Assembly: GCA_902524545.1 (NCBI GenBank)
Contig: CABZDW010000002.1
Location: 56,748 to 120,747 of the forward strand
Direction: 5' to 3'
Source: an uncultured Pelagibacteraceae bacterium
GTDB lineage: Bacteria > Pseudomonadota > Alphaproteobacteria > Pelagibacterales > Pelagibacteraceae
DNA: 64,000 nt
This document shows, in pieces, positions 39,066 to 49,857 of this stretch; the first letter of the stretch is position 1, and the number at the start of each line of letters is the position of its first letter. The notes under the pieces were generated by a model. The model was given only the letters and a program-made list of their open reading frames with translations, did not search any database and was not told the DNA's origin. The position numbers and the translations under genes are program-made.

Positions 39066-40154
39066 ATGAGAATTGGATCTGTTTTAGAAAATCAAGACAT
39101 TGAAAAAAGAATATCTATAACTCCTGATGTAATAAAAAAATATACCTCGTTAGGATTTGAAATCTTTATAAGTGAAAATTATGGTAATCATATTGGAATT
39201 AGCGATAATGAATACTCAAAATTAGGTGTAAAAATTTCTAAAGATGAAAAAGAAATTATAAGTTCATCAGATATTGTCGTTCAGTTAGGAATGCTTCCAG
39301 AGGATAAAATCTCAATAATAAAAGAAAACCAAATATTGATTGGAGTTTTAAATCCATATGATAATAAAGATAAGTTAGAAAGCTTAGCCAAAAAGAAAAT
39401 TAATCTCTTCTCTTTGGAGTTACTCCCGAGAATTACAAGAGCTCAATCTATGGACATATTATCGTCTCAAGCAAATTTAGCTGGATATAAAGCTGTAATT
39501 GAGTCTTTTGCAAACTTTGAAAAAGCGATACCAATGATGATGACAGCAGCTGGCACAATTCCTGCTGCTAAAGTCTTAGTTGTAGGTGCGGGAGTTGCTG
39601 GACTTCAGGCTATTGCAACAGCCAAGAGAATGGGTGCAATAGTATTTGCTACTGATGTTAGGATGGCCTCGAAAGAACAAGTTGAAAGTTTAGGTGGTAA
39701 ATTCTTGACGGTTGAGGGATCCGAAAATCTTGAAACTGAAGGTGGCTATGCAAAAGAGGCTTCTGAGGATTTTAAACGTAAACAAGAAGAACTATTATCT
39801 GAAACCTTAAAAAAGATTGATATAGTAATTTGCACAGCTTTAATTCCAGGAAAAAAAGCTCCATTGATAATTAAAGATAATATGATTAATAATATGCAAT
39901 CTGGTTCAGTAATTTATGATTTAGCAGCAATTCAAGGTGGAAATAGTGCGTTTACAGAAGTGAACAAAACCATTGAAAAAAATGGTGTTAAAATAATGGG
40001 AGAAAGTAATATTCTTAACAAATTACCAATTTCGGCATCTAGTTTATATGCAAAAAATGTGTTTAATTTTGTAGATAATTTATTTGATAAAAAAAATAAA
40101 AAAATAAACATAAATTTAGAGGATGAAATAATAGAAAAAACATTAATTAAATAA
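39066..40154 (+). CDS. pntAA: NAD(P) transhydrogenase subunit alpha, part 1
   Basis: ENQDIEKRISITPDVIKKY, LPRITRAQSMDILSSQANLAGYKAVI, VLVVGAGVAGLQAIATAKRMGA. Confidence 0.95.
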   Translation: MRIGSVLENQDIEKRISITPDVIKKYTSLGFEIFISENYGNHIGISDNEYSKLGVKISKDEKEIISSSDIVVQLGMLPEDKISIIKENQILIGVLNPYDNKDKLESLAKKKINLFSLELLPRITRAQSMDILSSQANLAGYKAVIESFANFEKAIPMMMTAAGTIPAAKVLVVGAGVAGLQAIATAKRMGAIVFATDVRMASKEQVESLGGKFLTVEGSENLETEGGYAKEASEDFKRKQEELLSETLKKIDIVICTALIPGKKAPLIIKDNMINNMQSGSVIYDLAAIQGGNSAFTEVNKTIEKNGVKIMGESNILNKLPISASSLYAKNVFNFVDNLFDKKNKKININLEDEIIEKTLIK

Positions 40155-40155
40155 T

Positions 40156-40464
40156 ATGGAAATAGACCCTTTAATTTTTAGATTAAGCATATTTATTTTA
40201 TCTATATTTGTTGGATATTATGTTGTTTGGAGTGTGACACCGTCCTTGCATACACCTTTAATGTCAGTTACTAACGCTATTTCATCTGTAATTATTGTTG
40301 GAGCCATAATTGCAGGATTATCTGGAAATTCAGATAGTATATTTAATATTTCAAGTATTTTTGGGTTTTTAGCAATAGCTTTAGCTGCAATAAATATTTT
40401 CGGGGGATTTCTAGTAACTCAAAGGATGTTAGCAATGTATAAAAAAAAGAAAAAGGATAAATAA
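40156..40464 (+). CDS. pntAB: NAD(P) transhydrogenase subunit alpha, part 2
   Basis: VGYYVVWSVTPSLHTPLMSVTNAISSVIIVGAI; FGGFLVTQRMLAMYKKK. Confidence 0.95.
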   Translation: MEIDPLIFRLSIFILSIFVGYYVVWSVTPSLHTPLMSVTNAISSVIIVGAIIAGLSGNSDSIFNISSIFGFLAIALAAINIFGGFLVTQRMLAMYKKKKKDK

Positions 40465-40467
40465 ATA

Positions 40468-41865
40468 GTGATATCAGCAAATTTATCAGCAATTTTTTAT
40501 TTAATTTCGGGAGTCCTTTTTATTTTGGCATTAAGAGGATTGTCCTCACCAGAAACTTCAAGGCAGGGTAACTTATTTGGAATTTTAGGAATGATTATTG
40601 CAATTACAGTAACATTTTTATCAATAGGAAATTTTTCAACAGGTTTTATTTTTGTCTTAATATTTATTTTGTTAGGTGGTTCGATTGGAGCATTTATAGC
40701 CTACAGAATACCAATGACCGCAATGCCAGAACTTGTTGCTGGATTTCACAGTTTAGTAGGTTTGGCTGCAGTTTTTGTTGCAATTTCAGCTTTTTTAAAT
40801 CCCGAAGCATTTAATCTAGGAACAAAAGGAAATATTAAACTTGGTAGTTTAATTGAAATGTCAATTGGGGCAGCGGTTGGTGCAATAACTTTTTCTGGAT
40901 CAATAATTGCTTTTTTAAAACTTCAAGGAATTATGTCTGGCTCACCTATAGTATTTAAAGGTCAACATCCTTTAAATGCATTAATTCTTATTTCTATAAT
41001 TGTTTTAATTTATTTATTATGTAAATCACAAACATCTAATTTATTTTGGATATTATTAGCAGTTTCCTTTCTAATTGGATTTCTTTTAATTATTCCAATT
41101 GGTGGCGCAGATATGCCGGTTGTTATCTCAATGTTAAATTCGTATTCAGGATGGGCAGCAGCTGGAATTGGATTTACTCTTGAGAATACTGCATTAATAA
41201 TCACAGGAGCACTAGTAGGTTCATCTGGAGCGATATTGTCTTACATAATGTGTAAAGGTATGAATCGCTCATTTTTTAACGTTATTTTAGGAGGATTCGG
41301 AGCAACAGATAGTAATACCAATTCATCAAATAAAGAGCAAAAACCAGTGAAAAGTGGTAATGCTGATGACGCAGCATTTTTAATGAAAAATGCCTCATCT
41401 GTAATAATTGTTCCTGGGTATGGAATGGCAGTAGCCCAAGCTCAACATGCTTTAAGAGAAATGGTTGATACATTAAAAAAAAATGACATTAAAGTTTCAT
41501 ATGCGATTCATCCAGTTGCAGGTAGGATGCCTGGACATATGAATGTTTTATTGGCTGAAGCAAATGTTCCATATGATGAAGTTTTTGAATTAGAGGAAAT
41601 TAATAACGATTTTGCCAATGCAGATGTAGCCTTTGTAATTGGTGCTAATGACGTAACAAATCCAGTTGCTAAAACAGATCCTCAAAGTCCAATTTATGGA
41701 ATGCCTGTATTAGATGTAGAGAAATGTAAATCAGTTTTATTTGTAAAAAGAAGTCTCTCACCAGGGTACGCAGGAATTGATAATGATTTATTTTATAAAG
41801 AAAATACGCTTATGTTATTTGCTGATGCAAAAAAAATGACAGAGGATATTACTAAAAATTTATAA
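40468..41865 (+). CDS. pntB: NAD(P) transhydrogenase subunit beta (GTG start)
   Basis: GGADMPVVISMLNSYSGWAAAGIGF, VPGYGMAVAQAQHALREM, YAIHPVAGRMPGHMNVLLAEANVPYDEVFE. Confidence 0.96.
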   Translation: MISANLSAIFYLISGVLFILALRGLSSPETSRQGNLFGILGMIIAITVTFLSIGNFSTGFIFVLIFILLGGSIGAFIAYRIPMTAMPELVAGFHSLVGLAAVFVAISAFLNPEAFNLGTKGNIKLGSLIEMSIGAAVGAITFSGSIIAFLKLQGIMSGSPIVFKGQHPLNALILISIIVLIYLLCKSQTSNLFWILLAVSFLIGFLLIIPIGGADMPVVISMLNSYSGWAAAGIGFTLENTALIITGALVGSSGAILSYIMCKGMNRSFFNVILGGFGATDSNTNSSNKEQKPVKSGNADDAAFLMKNASSVIIVPGYGMAVAQAQHALREMVDTLKKNDIKVSYAIHPVAGRMPGHMNVLLAEANVPYDEVFELEEINNDFANADVAFVIGANDVTNPVAKTDPQSPIYGMPVLDVEKCKSVLFVKRSLSPGYAGIDNDLFYKENTLMLFADAKKMTEDITKNL

Positions 41866-41875
41866 TGAATTATTA

Positions 41876-42571
41876 ATGAACACAAAAATATTTTGTGATA
41901 TTGCAGATATAAATCAAATTAAGAGGTTTGAGAAAAAAAAAATTGTTAAAGGTTTCACAACCAACCCAAGTCTCATGAGACTAGCAGGTGCAAAAAATTA
42001 TCAAAACTATTCCAAAAAAATATTAAAAGTTTGCAATAAACCCATTTCATTTGAGGTTTTTGGTGATGATTATAATTCCATAAGAAAACAAGCACTAACA
42101 ATAAATTCTTGGGGAAATAATGTTTATGTTAAAATACCAGTTGTTAACTCCAAAGGTATTTTTATGGGAAAAATTATTAAGGAATTAAATCATAATAACA
42201 TTAAATTAAATATAACTGCTGTGTATAACGCTAATCAGACTAAAAAAATTATAAAATGTGTAAATAAAAAATCTAAAGTAATAATTTCAATTTTTGCAGG
42301 AAGAGCTGCTGACACAGGAAAAGATCCAATACCAGAATTTAAAAAAAGTATTTTAATGTCAAAAAGTTTTAAAAATATTGAAATTTTATGGGCTAGTGTG
42401 AGAGAGCCTTATAATTATTTACAAGCAAAACAATTAGGTTGTCATATAATTACCGTGCCTCCAAAAATAATTGAAAAGATTGAAAAATTTGGAAAATCTT
42501 ATGAAGCTTTGACAATTGATACCGTGAGAACTTTTTTAATTGATAGCAAAAAATCTAAATTTAAACTTTAG
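41876..42571 (+). CDS. Transaldolase / fructose-6-phosphate aldolase-like
   Basis: FCDIADINQIKRFEKKKIVKGFTTNPSLM, NVYVKIPVVNSKG, ISIFAGRAADTGKDP, ILWASVREPYNYLQA. Confidence 0.87.
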   Translation: MNTKIFCDIADINQIKRFEKKKIVKGFTTNPSLMRLAGAKNYQNYSKKILKVCNKPISFEVFGDDYNSIRKQALTINSWGNNVYVKIPVVNSKGIFMGKIIKELNHNNIKLNITAVYNANQTKKIIKCVNKKSKVIISIFAGRAADTGKDPIPEFKKSILMSKSFKNIEILWASVREPYNYLQAKQLGCHIITVPPKIIEKIEKFGKSYEALTIDTVRTFLIDSKKSKFKL

Positions 42572-43257
42572 ACTTTATAAATTTGAACATTATAGAATAG
42601 ATTCAAATCTGGCGATTTAATTTTAAGTGGAAGAAAATCTTCGTTAATTGAGTCTTTAAAATGAAATCGAATAATCGATCGTAAGTTGAAAACAGAATTT
42701 ATATGTTCTGTAGCATTTATATATTCATATTCTTCTCCTGAAATATTATATGTTTTTTTTATTGAAAATAATTTTATCATCAATCTTCCAAATCGCCATG
42801 CAAACCCAGGATCCGTTGGTAATGCTATTGACAAGACACCACCTTTTTTTAATTTACTCATCATCTCAAAAATAAAATCCTCAGGATTTAAAATATGTTC
42901 TAAGCAATGTGAAATTATTATCCTATCAAAACAATCATTATCATAGGGCAATTTACGTCCATCATATTTTTTAAATCTTATCTTTGAATTTTTTTCGCTT
43001 TTATAAATTTCGTCCGCATAATCAGATGTATCTACAATATGATATTCATTATAATCATGTGAAAGATATTTAATATGAGGTGCGCTGCCAGCTCCAATCT
43101 CTAAAATTTTGTCATACGTGTCTTTTTTCTGAAAATTTTCAAGTTTTTTATGACAGTAGTTCATTAAGATCCCTAAAAAACCTGTGTAGAGATGGGAATT
43201 ATATTTTTTATCTAGATCTCTAAATATTTCTTTTTTATACATATAATATAGTTGCAA
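42568..43257 (-). CDS. Class I SAM-dependent methyltransferase
   Basis: ILEIGAGSAPHIKYL; FDRIIISHCLEHILNPEDFIFEMMSKLKKGG. Confidence 0.82.
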   Translation of the reverse strand: MQLYYMYKKEIFRDLDKKYNSHLYTGFLGILMNYCHKKLENFQKKDTYDKILEIGAGSAPHIKYLSHDYNEYHIVDTSDYADEIYKSEKNSKIRFKKYDGRKLPYDNDCFDRIIISHCLEHILNPEDFIFEMMSKLKKGGVLSIALPTDPGFAWRFGRLMIKLFSIKKTYNISGEEYEYINATEHINSVFNLRSIIRFHFKDSINEDFLPLKIKSPDLNLFYNVQIYKV

Positions 43258-43288
43258 ATTAAGGGTATTTTAAAAATTATCAATAAGA

Positions 43289-45379
43289 ATGATAAATAAA
43301 TCTGAGGTACTAATTTTTTCTTTAAGTTTTTTAATTGGGATAATTTTTACTATATTATTTCTTGGATTATCTAACATTGGCCTTCAAAATACAGAATGGT
43401 TTACGTCATACGATTTGAAAAGCGATTTATTAGCTTTTAAATTTTTTGTAAATGACAATTGGAGATTCCCAATTGGCTCTAATCCAAATTATGGAGAAAT
43501 CTCGAATTCAATAGTTTTCTCTGGCGCAGTTCCAATTTTTTCTTTCATATCAAAGATTTTAAATCCAATATTACCAGATAATTTTCATTTTTTTTCTATC
43601 TGGATTATTCTTTGTTTTTCTCTTCAATTTTTGTTTAGTTATAAAATAATTTATTATTTAACAAAAAATAATATATATTCCCTTTTTGCTGGCGTTTTCT
43701 TTTTAATATCTCCAATTCTAATTTATAGGTTAAATTTTCATTTATCTTTAGGAGCCCATTGGCTAATACTTGCTGGGATTTTTTTAGATATAGATAAAAA
43801 TCAAAAAAATATATTATTTAAAAAAATATTTTTAATTTTATTTTCATCTCTAATTCATTTTTATTTTACGATAATATTAATATTTATGAATATTTTTTTT
43901 TCTTTTTTTAACTATAAACTAAAATTTACATATAATTTTTTCAAAGAAAACTTTCTAATATTGTTATTTTTAACTTTCACAATGTATTTTGTGGGATATT
44001 TTCATATTCCAGCAACAGATGCATTAGGTTTTGGTTACGGTTATTATAAAACTAATTTTTTAAGCTTTATTGATCCCATGCCCTCAGCAGACTCAAATGA
44101 TTGGTCGATAATTTTACCAGATATCTATAATTTTGGTGGTGAAAAAGAAGGATTTGCATACCTTGGTTTTGGAATTATAACTCTCATTTTTTACATAATA
44201 ATAAAAAACATTAAAAATTTAATAAATATTCAAGTAAATTATAAATATTTTACATTATGTTTATTCTTATTTTTATTAGCATTGAGTAATAATATTAGTT
44301 TTGGCTCTTTTAGTCTGGTGAGTATAGATTTGCCAAATGTCTTTTATGCACCTTTAAGTATTTTACGTGCTTCTGGGAGATTAATTTGGCCTGTTTATTA
44401 TATAATTTTAATTTTTGCTATATACAAACTCTATAAATTGGAGCAAAAAAATCGATATTTATTAATAATCATTTTTTTATTTATACAAGTTTTTGATTTT
44501 TCAAATTCATTGAATAAAAACTTTTTAAAAGAAAAAAAAGTAAGAGATATTAAATTGAATGATCCGATTTGGAAATTTGTATCAGAAAATTATATCAATG
44601 TTTCAACTACAAAAATTTCGAATAGAACACAATCATTTAAAGTTATATCAGATTTTTTGATAGATAATAATTTCAAAAGCACAAATTATTTTCGTTTAGG
44701 TAGATACAATAGAGAGTTTGCATCAGAATATAGATCAAAATTTATAGAGAAATTAATGCTAAAGAAAGTAGACTCAAACAAAGCTTTTATTATTGAAAAT
44801 AAAGATCATCTTAGACATATAAAATTTTTATTTAAAGATACTAATCATGGTTTTTTTAATAGAAATGGACTTTGGATTTTTTTACCAAAACAGAGAAAAT
44901 TGATGTCTGAATTTGATTTATCAAAATTCAACTCAATAAAACCCAGGCTTGTTAAAAATGAAAATATCCAAATTGGAGAAAATTCTAAAAACGGTATTTT
45001 AGGCCTTGGTTGGTCACACCCAAATTATGGAAGAAGTATTGGTAATAGTGGAGTTTGGTCTGAGGGGTATTTCTCAAGCTTAGTTTTTAGAACAAAAGAT
45101 ACAAAAATAAACTCTATTAATGTTTTTTTAAAACAAGTCTTTACACATAAAAAAGAAGATTTAAAAATAAAAATATTAATAAATAATAAAAATTATAAAG
45201 AGATTTCCTTAGATTCAAATAGTAAAAAAATTATCCTTAATGATATAAAAAATTATCTTATTAATGGTAATAATGTGATAACATTTAATATATTAAATCC
45301 ATCAACACCTCTTTCAAAACTTGTTAGCATAGATGGTAGGCTTTTAGGAATATTGGTGAGAGAAATTGTGTTTAATTAA
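43289..45379 (+). CDS. Large polytopic membrane protein, putative GT-C-type glycosyltransferase-like
   Basis: 696 aa; N-terminal ~12 hydrophobic spans and soluble C-terminal domain. Confidence 0.55.
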   Translation: MINKSEVLIFSLSFLIGIIFTILFLGLSNIGLQNTEWFTSYDLKSDLLAFKFFVNDNWRFPIGSNPNYGEISNSIVFSGAVPIFSFISKILNPILPDNFHFFSIWIILCFSLQFLFSYKIIYYLTKNNIYSLFAGVFFLISPILIYRLNFHLSLGAHWLILAGIFLDIDKNQKNILFKKIFLILFSSLIHFYFTIILIFMNIFFSFFNYKLKFTYNFFKENFLILLFLTFTMYFVGYFHIPATDALGFGYGYYKTNFLSFIDPMPSADSNDWSIILPDIYNFGGEKEGFAYLGFGIITLIFYIIIKNIKNLINIQVNYKYFTLCLFLFLLALSNNISFGSFSLVSIDLPNVFYAPLSILRASGRLIWPVYYIILIFAIYKLYKLEQKNRYLLIIIFLFIQVFDFSNSLNKNFLKEKKVRDIKLNDPIWKFVSENYINVSTTKISNRTQSFKVISDFLIDNNFKSTNYFRLGRYNREFASEYRSKFIEKLMLKKVDSNKAFIIENKDHLRHIKFLFKDTNHGFFNRNGLWIFLPKQRKLMSEFDLSKFNSIKPRLVKNENIQIGENSKNGILGLGWSHPNYGRSIGNSGVWSEGYFSSLVFRTKDTKINSINVFLKQVFTHKKEDLKIKILINNKNYKEISLDSNSKKIILNDIKNYLINGNNVITFNILNPSTPLSKLVSIDGRLLGILVREIVFN

Positions 45380-46010
45380 AATGTAAATTTTTCCAGTCTC
45401 TATATATTTTCACTAAATCTATATTTTTATAATGAAATATTAATTTAAAACTCATTACAAAAAAATCATCGGTTATTAAAGAATCAAACTTTTTCATTAA
45501 AATTTTATATTTACTAATATCACGAATGAAATCGCCTCTATCAAAATTAATCATGACTCTATTTAAGAATTCATTATTATCAATGATTGGATCTATCGTG
45601 AGGTATTTAGCTTTAGGGTATTTTTTATTTAAAAAATTTAATAAGTTTTCTACAATGTCGTCACTTAAGTGATGAATAGCTCCATTTAAAAAAATAAAAT
45701 CGATATTTTTTAAATCTATGTCTGTTATTTCATTTATATTTTCAATATTTGAATTTATAAATTTGAATTTAGGATACTTTAATTTAGAGTTCTTAAGATA
45801 GTTTTCATTGTTATCAATACCGGTATAATTTTCTACATTATTATTAATGTAATTTAATACATAACTATCTCCACAGCAAAGATCTAGTACATTCACTTTT
45901 CCAGTCTGGTTAAAAATATATTGAATGAAATTATAATCGCTTTTTTTCTTTCTAATTATTTTTTGATAAAGCCTGTAAAAAAATTTAAATTTTAATATTA
46001 GATTTTTCAT
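45372..46010 (-). CDS. Class I SAM-dependent methyltransferase
   Basis: VLDLCCGDSYVLNYINNNVENYTGIDNNENYL; FIFLNGAIHHLSDDIVENLL. Confidence 0.8.
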   Translation of the reverse strand: MKNLILKFKFFYRLYQKIIRKKKSDYNFIQYIFNQTGKVNVLDLCCGDSYVLNYINNNVENYTGIDNNENYLKNSKLKYPKFKFINSNIENINEITDIDLKNIDFIFLNGAIHHLSDDIVENLLNFLNKKYPKAKYLTIDPIIDNNEFLNRVMINFDRGDFIRDISKYKILMKKFDSLITDDFFVMSFKLIFHYKNIDLVKIYRDWKNLHFN

Positions 46011-46715
46011 TTAATTTTTAAATTTAATCTTTAATAGGTCATAAAACATTAATGGCATATCATAAAAAATATTTAGTTTACTCCCACTTTTATGCACCCA
46101 GTTTACTGGTAATTCTTTTATCTTAATTTTCTTTTTTTTAAGTAGCAAGACCAGCTCGACATCAAACGAAAATCTGTATGAACTAATCTTTCTAAAAACA
46201 GATTTTGCGTATTTTTTGTTAAAAAGCTTAAATCCACATTGAGTATCTTTTATATTAATATCAAAAAGAGAAAAAATTATTAAATTGAAAATTACACCTA
46301 GTGATTTTCTAATTAACGAAGTTTTAATTTTGGATAATGAGTGTTTTCTGGATGCAAAATAGGCCTCGTTTTTTTTTAAAATATATTTTTTCTTATACCA
46401 AATATCTATTTGATTAGGCTGAACTGACATATCTACATCGCAAATTAAAATCCATTTTCGTTTAGAACTTAAAACTCCTTTTTTGATAGCATAACCCTTA
46501 CCCACATTTTTTTTGTATGATATATATTTGATAAACTTTTTATTATTTTTAGATATAAATTTTTTGATTATTTTTTCTGAGTTGTCATTACTTCCATCAT
46601 TTACAAAAATTACTTCAATCTTTTTTTTTTTTAAAAAATTTTTAATAAAGCTAAGATTTTTTTTAATTCTATTTTCCTCGTTATAAAGAGGTATAATTAA
46701 AGATATATTGTCCAC
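46011..46715 (-). CDS. Dolichyl/polyprenyl-phosphate sugar GT2
   Basis: SLIIPLYNEENRIKKNLSFI, VIFVNDGSNDNSE, GKGYAIKKGVL, ILICDVDMSVQPNQI, KDTQCGFKLFNKKYA. Confidence 0.9.
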   Translation of the reverse strand: MDNISLIIPLYNEENRIKKNLSFIKNFLKKKKIEVIFVNDGSNDNSEKIIKKFISKNNKKFIKYISYKKNVGKGYAIKKGVLSSKRKWILICDVDMSVQPNQIDIWYKKKYILKKNEAYFASRKHSLSKIKTSLIRKSLGVIFNLIIFSLFDINIKDTQCGFKLFNKKYAKSVFRKISSYRFSFDVELVLLLKKKKIKIKELPVNWVHKSGSKLNIFYDMPLMFYDLLKIKFKN

Positions 46716-46759
46716 AATTAATAATAAAAGATTTAAAAAAAAAGTTAATTGAAATTTGT

Positions 46760-46836
<77 letters not shown>

Positions 46837-46842
46837 ATATAC

Positions 46843-47049
46843 TTAAATTCTATTTCTAAGTTTATTGAGTTTTTTTACTCTTTTAATGTTTTCTTGTAAA
46901 ATTCTCTTTTTTTTTTCAGAGGGCTTTTCGTAAGTGTTTTTTAGTTTGATTATCTTAAAGAAACCATCTCTTTGAAGTTTTCTTTTTAAAACTCTCAATG
47001 CTTGTTCTATATTATTATCTTTGACTTCTATTTTAATAACAACCTCCAA
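46843..47049 (-). CDS. rpsU: 30S ribosomal protein S21
   Basis: KDNNIEQALRVLKRKLQRDGFFKIIKLKNTYEKPSEKKKR. Confidence 0.92.
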   Translation of the reverse strand: MEVVIKIEVKDNNIEQALRVLKRKLQRDGFFKIIKLKNTYEKPSEKKKRILQENIKRVKKLNKLRNRI

Positions 47050-47106
47050 AAAAAATCGTAGTTAACATTTTTAAAATTTTATGTCTATAAGTTTTATTTG
47101 ATAAAC

Positions 47107-47676
47107 TCATTGGCTCTTCAATACCTTTTCTTTATCTTTTTTTTCTCTTTTTAATCGTCTTTGAGCTTTTTCATCCGCTTCAATTAGATCTTTTTGTGAG
47201 AAAAGTCCTAAAGCTACTGGATCCTTAGAACTCAAATTGTTGAAATTCCAATAACTTTTATTTCTTATAGATGTAACAGAATTTTTTGTCATTCCAATTA
47301 ATTTTGCAATCTGTGAGTCTTTTAGCTGAGAATAATGTTTAATTAACCATAATGCTGAGTCTGGCTTATCTTGTCTTTTCGATAATGGAATATATTTTTT
47401 ATTTTTTTTTTCAGTAAAAGATATTTCGACATCTGTATTTTGAATTTGCAAAGGTCTATTTTCATCTTTTGCTGATAAATTAATTTCATCTCTAGTAAGT
47501 TGACCAGCAATTATAGGATTATATCCTTTAATACCTTTAGCAACCTCTCCATCAGCTATTCCTTGTATTTCAACAACATGCATTTTACAAAACTCAGCGA
47601 TTTGTTTAAATGTTAAAGTGGTGTTTTCTACAAGCCAAACGGCTGTGGCCATTGGCATTAATGGAGCATTAGACAT
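47107..47676 (-). CDS. DUF1013-family cell-cycle transcriptional regulator TrcR-like
   Basis: APLMPMATAVWLVENTTLTFKQIAEFCKMHVVEIQGIADGEVAKGIKGYNPI. Confidence 0.85.
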   Translation of the reverse strand: MSNAPLMPMATAVWLVENTTLTFKQIAEFCKMHVVEIQGIADGEVAKGIKGYNPIIAGQLTRDEINLSAKDENRPLQIQNTDVEISFTEKKNKKYIPLSKRQDKPDSALWLIKHYSQLKDSQIAKLIGMTKNSVTSIRNKSYWNFNNLSSKDPVALGLFSQKDLIEADEKAQRRLKREKKDKEKVLKSQ

Positions 47677-47679
47677 TAA

Positions 47680-47904
47680 TTATTTTTCACTTTTAAAATT
47701 TTGAAATTTTTTATTAAATTTACTAATTCTTCCTTTATCCATTAATTTTTGTTTTCCACCGGTCCATGCTGAATGAGACCTCGGGTCAATTTCTAGCTTT
47801 AGTAAATCACCTTCTTCCCCCCAAGTTGATCTGGTTTCAAACTGTGTTCCATCAGTCATCTCAACTTTTATTGAGTGATAATTAGGATGAATTTTTTTTT
47901 TCAT
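47680..47904 (-). CDS. rpmE: 50S ribosomal protein L31
   Basis: [29 protein letters not shown]...[20 protein letters not shown]. Confidence 0.93.
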   Translation of the reverse strand: MKKKIHPNYHSIKVEMTDGTQFETRSTWGEEGDLLKLEIDPRSHSAWTGGKQKLMDKGRISKFNKKFQNFKSEK

Positions 47905-47939
47905 GTTGAGACTTATAACAAAAGTTTTTTTTAAAACAA

Positions 47940-48683
47940 TTAAAAGTTACTTATTTTTTTGATGAATTCGTTGTTAATATTAGGACTTGATGCAATCACA
48001 TTTAAATTTTTATGATTATTAAGGTCAATATCATTAGTTACGCCACCTGCCTCTTGAATAATAACTAATCCAGCAGCTATATCCCAAAGATTAAGATTAG
48101 ATTGGCAATATCCGTCATATCTACCTGAAGCTACATAAGCTAAATCTAAAGCTGCACAACCAGATTTTCTTGTGCAAATTTCATTTACAGAATCATATGT
48201 TTTTCCGCCTATTGCAAATAAACACTCTGACAACTCATTTTTTTTTGAAACTCGAATTCTTTCATTATTAAAAAAGGCACCATTATTTTTTTCCGCATAA
48301 AACATTTCGTTTTTTATAGGATCAAAAATTAAACCAGATTTAATTTCATTATTAGATAACAAGCCAATAGAAATAGCAAAATGAGGTATGCCATGTAAAA
48401 AATTAATAGTTCCATCTATTGGATCGATAATCCAAATATTTTTAGTATCTTTATTTTTTTCAAAACCGATTTCCTCACTTAAAATTGAAAAATTTGGTTT
48501 TCCTTTCTTTAACTCATCTATAATTATTTTTTCCGCTCTCAAATCTGAATTAGTGACAAAATCTAAAGGTCCCTTTTTCTTTACTTGCAGTTTTTCAATT
48601 TCACCAAAATCTCTAATTAATATCTTTGATGCTTTTTCACATGCTTTAATCATAATATTTAAATTAGGAGAAATTGAATTCAT
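47940..48683 (-). CDS. suhB: Inositol monophosphatase family protein
   Basis: [64 protein letters not shown]. Confidence 0.92.
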   Translation of the reverse strand: MNSISPNLNIMIKACEKASKILIRDFGEIEKLQVKKKGPLDFVTNSDLRAEKIIIDELKKGKPNFSILSEEIGFEKNKDTKNIWIIDPIDGTINFLHGIPHFAISIGLLSNNEIKSGLIFDPIKNEMFYAEKNNGAFFNNERIRVSKKNELSECLFAIGGKTYDSVNEICTRKSGCAALDLAYVASGRYDGYCQSNLNLWDIAAGLVIIQEAGGVTNDIDLNNHKNLNVIASSPNINNEFIKKISNF

Positions 48684-48685
48684 GA

Positions 48686-49246
48686 TTAATTTTTCTTTAT
48701 ATATTCAAGATTTCTTGTATCTATAATTACTTCATCTCCAGCTTCAATAAAAGGAGGTACCTGAATATTTAAACCATTATTTAGTGTGGCCGGTTTATAA
48801 GACGAGGATACAGTTTGACCTTTTAAAGCAGCATCAGTGATTTCTATTTTACAAACTACTTGATTTGGTAAATCTATTGAAATAGGTAAATCATTGTAAA
48901 AGCTTACAGAAACTTCAAGATTTTCAGTTAACAATTTTCCTTTCTCACCAATTAAACTTTTTTTAATTCCAATTTGTTCAAATGACTTTGGTTCCATAAA
49001 AAAATAGTTGCTTTCATCCTCATATAGATAATTGTAACTTATTTCATCTAATGATACTTTTTCAACAGTTTCACTTGATCTAAATCTTTCATTTAATTTT
49101 GTATTTTTATTCAAACTTTTCATTTCAACCTGTGCAAATGCACCACCTTTGCCAGGCTTGACATGTTGTGTTTTTAAAACTTGCCATAAATCATTCTTAT
49201 GCTCAAGCAACATGCCCACCCTGATTTCCCCAGCATTTATTTTCAT
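48686..49246 (-). CDS. efp: Elongation factor P
   Basis: HVKPGKGGAFAQVEMKSLNKNTKLNERFRSSETVEK; TLNNGLNIQVPPFIEAGDEVIIDTRNLEYI. Confidence 0.95.
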   Translation of the reverse strand: MKINAGEIRVGMLLEHKNDLWQVLKTQHVKPGKGGAFAQVEMKSLNKNTKLNERFRSSETVEKVSLDEISYNYLYEDESNYFFMEPKSFEQIGIKKSLIGEKGKLLTENLEVSVSFYNDLPISIDLPNQVVCKIEITDAALKGQTVSSSYKPATLNNGLNIQVPPFIEAGDEVIIDTRNLEYIKKN

Positions 49247-49857
49247 TTTAAAATCTTTATTGCTTCCTCTGGTTTTAATTTATCGTTATTCCAAATGTAG
49301 CCTGAAATAGCTAAAAAGTTTGCTTTATTCAATAAAAGATTTTTATAATTAGTAGAATTAATGCCACCAATAACTACTATAGGAGTTTTTGTGATTTTTT
49401 TAACTTTTCTAAGCATGCTAATAGAGGCTTTGTATTTTATTTTTTTAGTTTTTGAATTATTAAAAGCTCCTAAGGCTATGTAGTCAGCTTTATTTTTTAC
49501 AGCAATTTTTGTTAACTTCACAGAGTTATGACAGGTAACACCTATTATCTTATCGCCAATCAATTTCCTTGCTTTAATAATATTCATATCTTTTTGACCT
49601 AAATGACAACCATCTGCATTTAATCTTTTAGCAACCTGAACATTGTCGTTAACAAGAAATTTGACCTTAAATTTTTTGCAAATTTTTTTAATTTTTTCAC
49701 CAATGATGACTTTTTTTTTAAGGGTTTCTTTTTTAAGCCTTAATTGAAAAAAACTCACTTTTTTTTGTTGAAGAACCTTGGTTAAATCTTGATAGAAAGA
49801 CTTATTAATTTTGGCTGGTGAAATGAGATAGATAAATTTTTTTTTATTAATTCTCAA
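49243..49857 (-). CDS. thiE: Thiamine-phosphate synthase
   Basis: FFQLRLK, FLVNDNVQVAKRLNADGCHLGQKDMNI, IGVTCHNS, ADYIALGAFNNSKTK, PIVVIGGIN. Confidence 0.88.
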   Translation of the reverse strand: MRINKKKFIYLISPAKINKSFYQDLTKVLQQKKVSFFQLRLKKETLKKKVIIGEKIKKICKKFKVKFLVNDNVQVAKRLNADGCHLGQKDMNIIKARKLIGDKIIGVTCHNSVKLTKIAVKNKADYIALGAFNNSKTKKIKYKASISMLRKVKKITKTPIVVIGGINSTNYKNLLLNKANFLAISGYIWNNDKLKPEEAIKILK

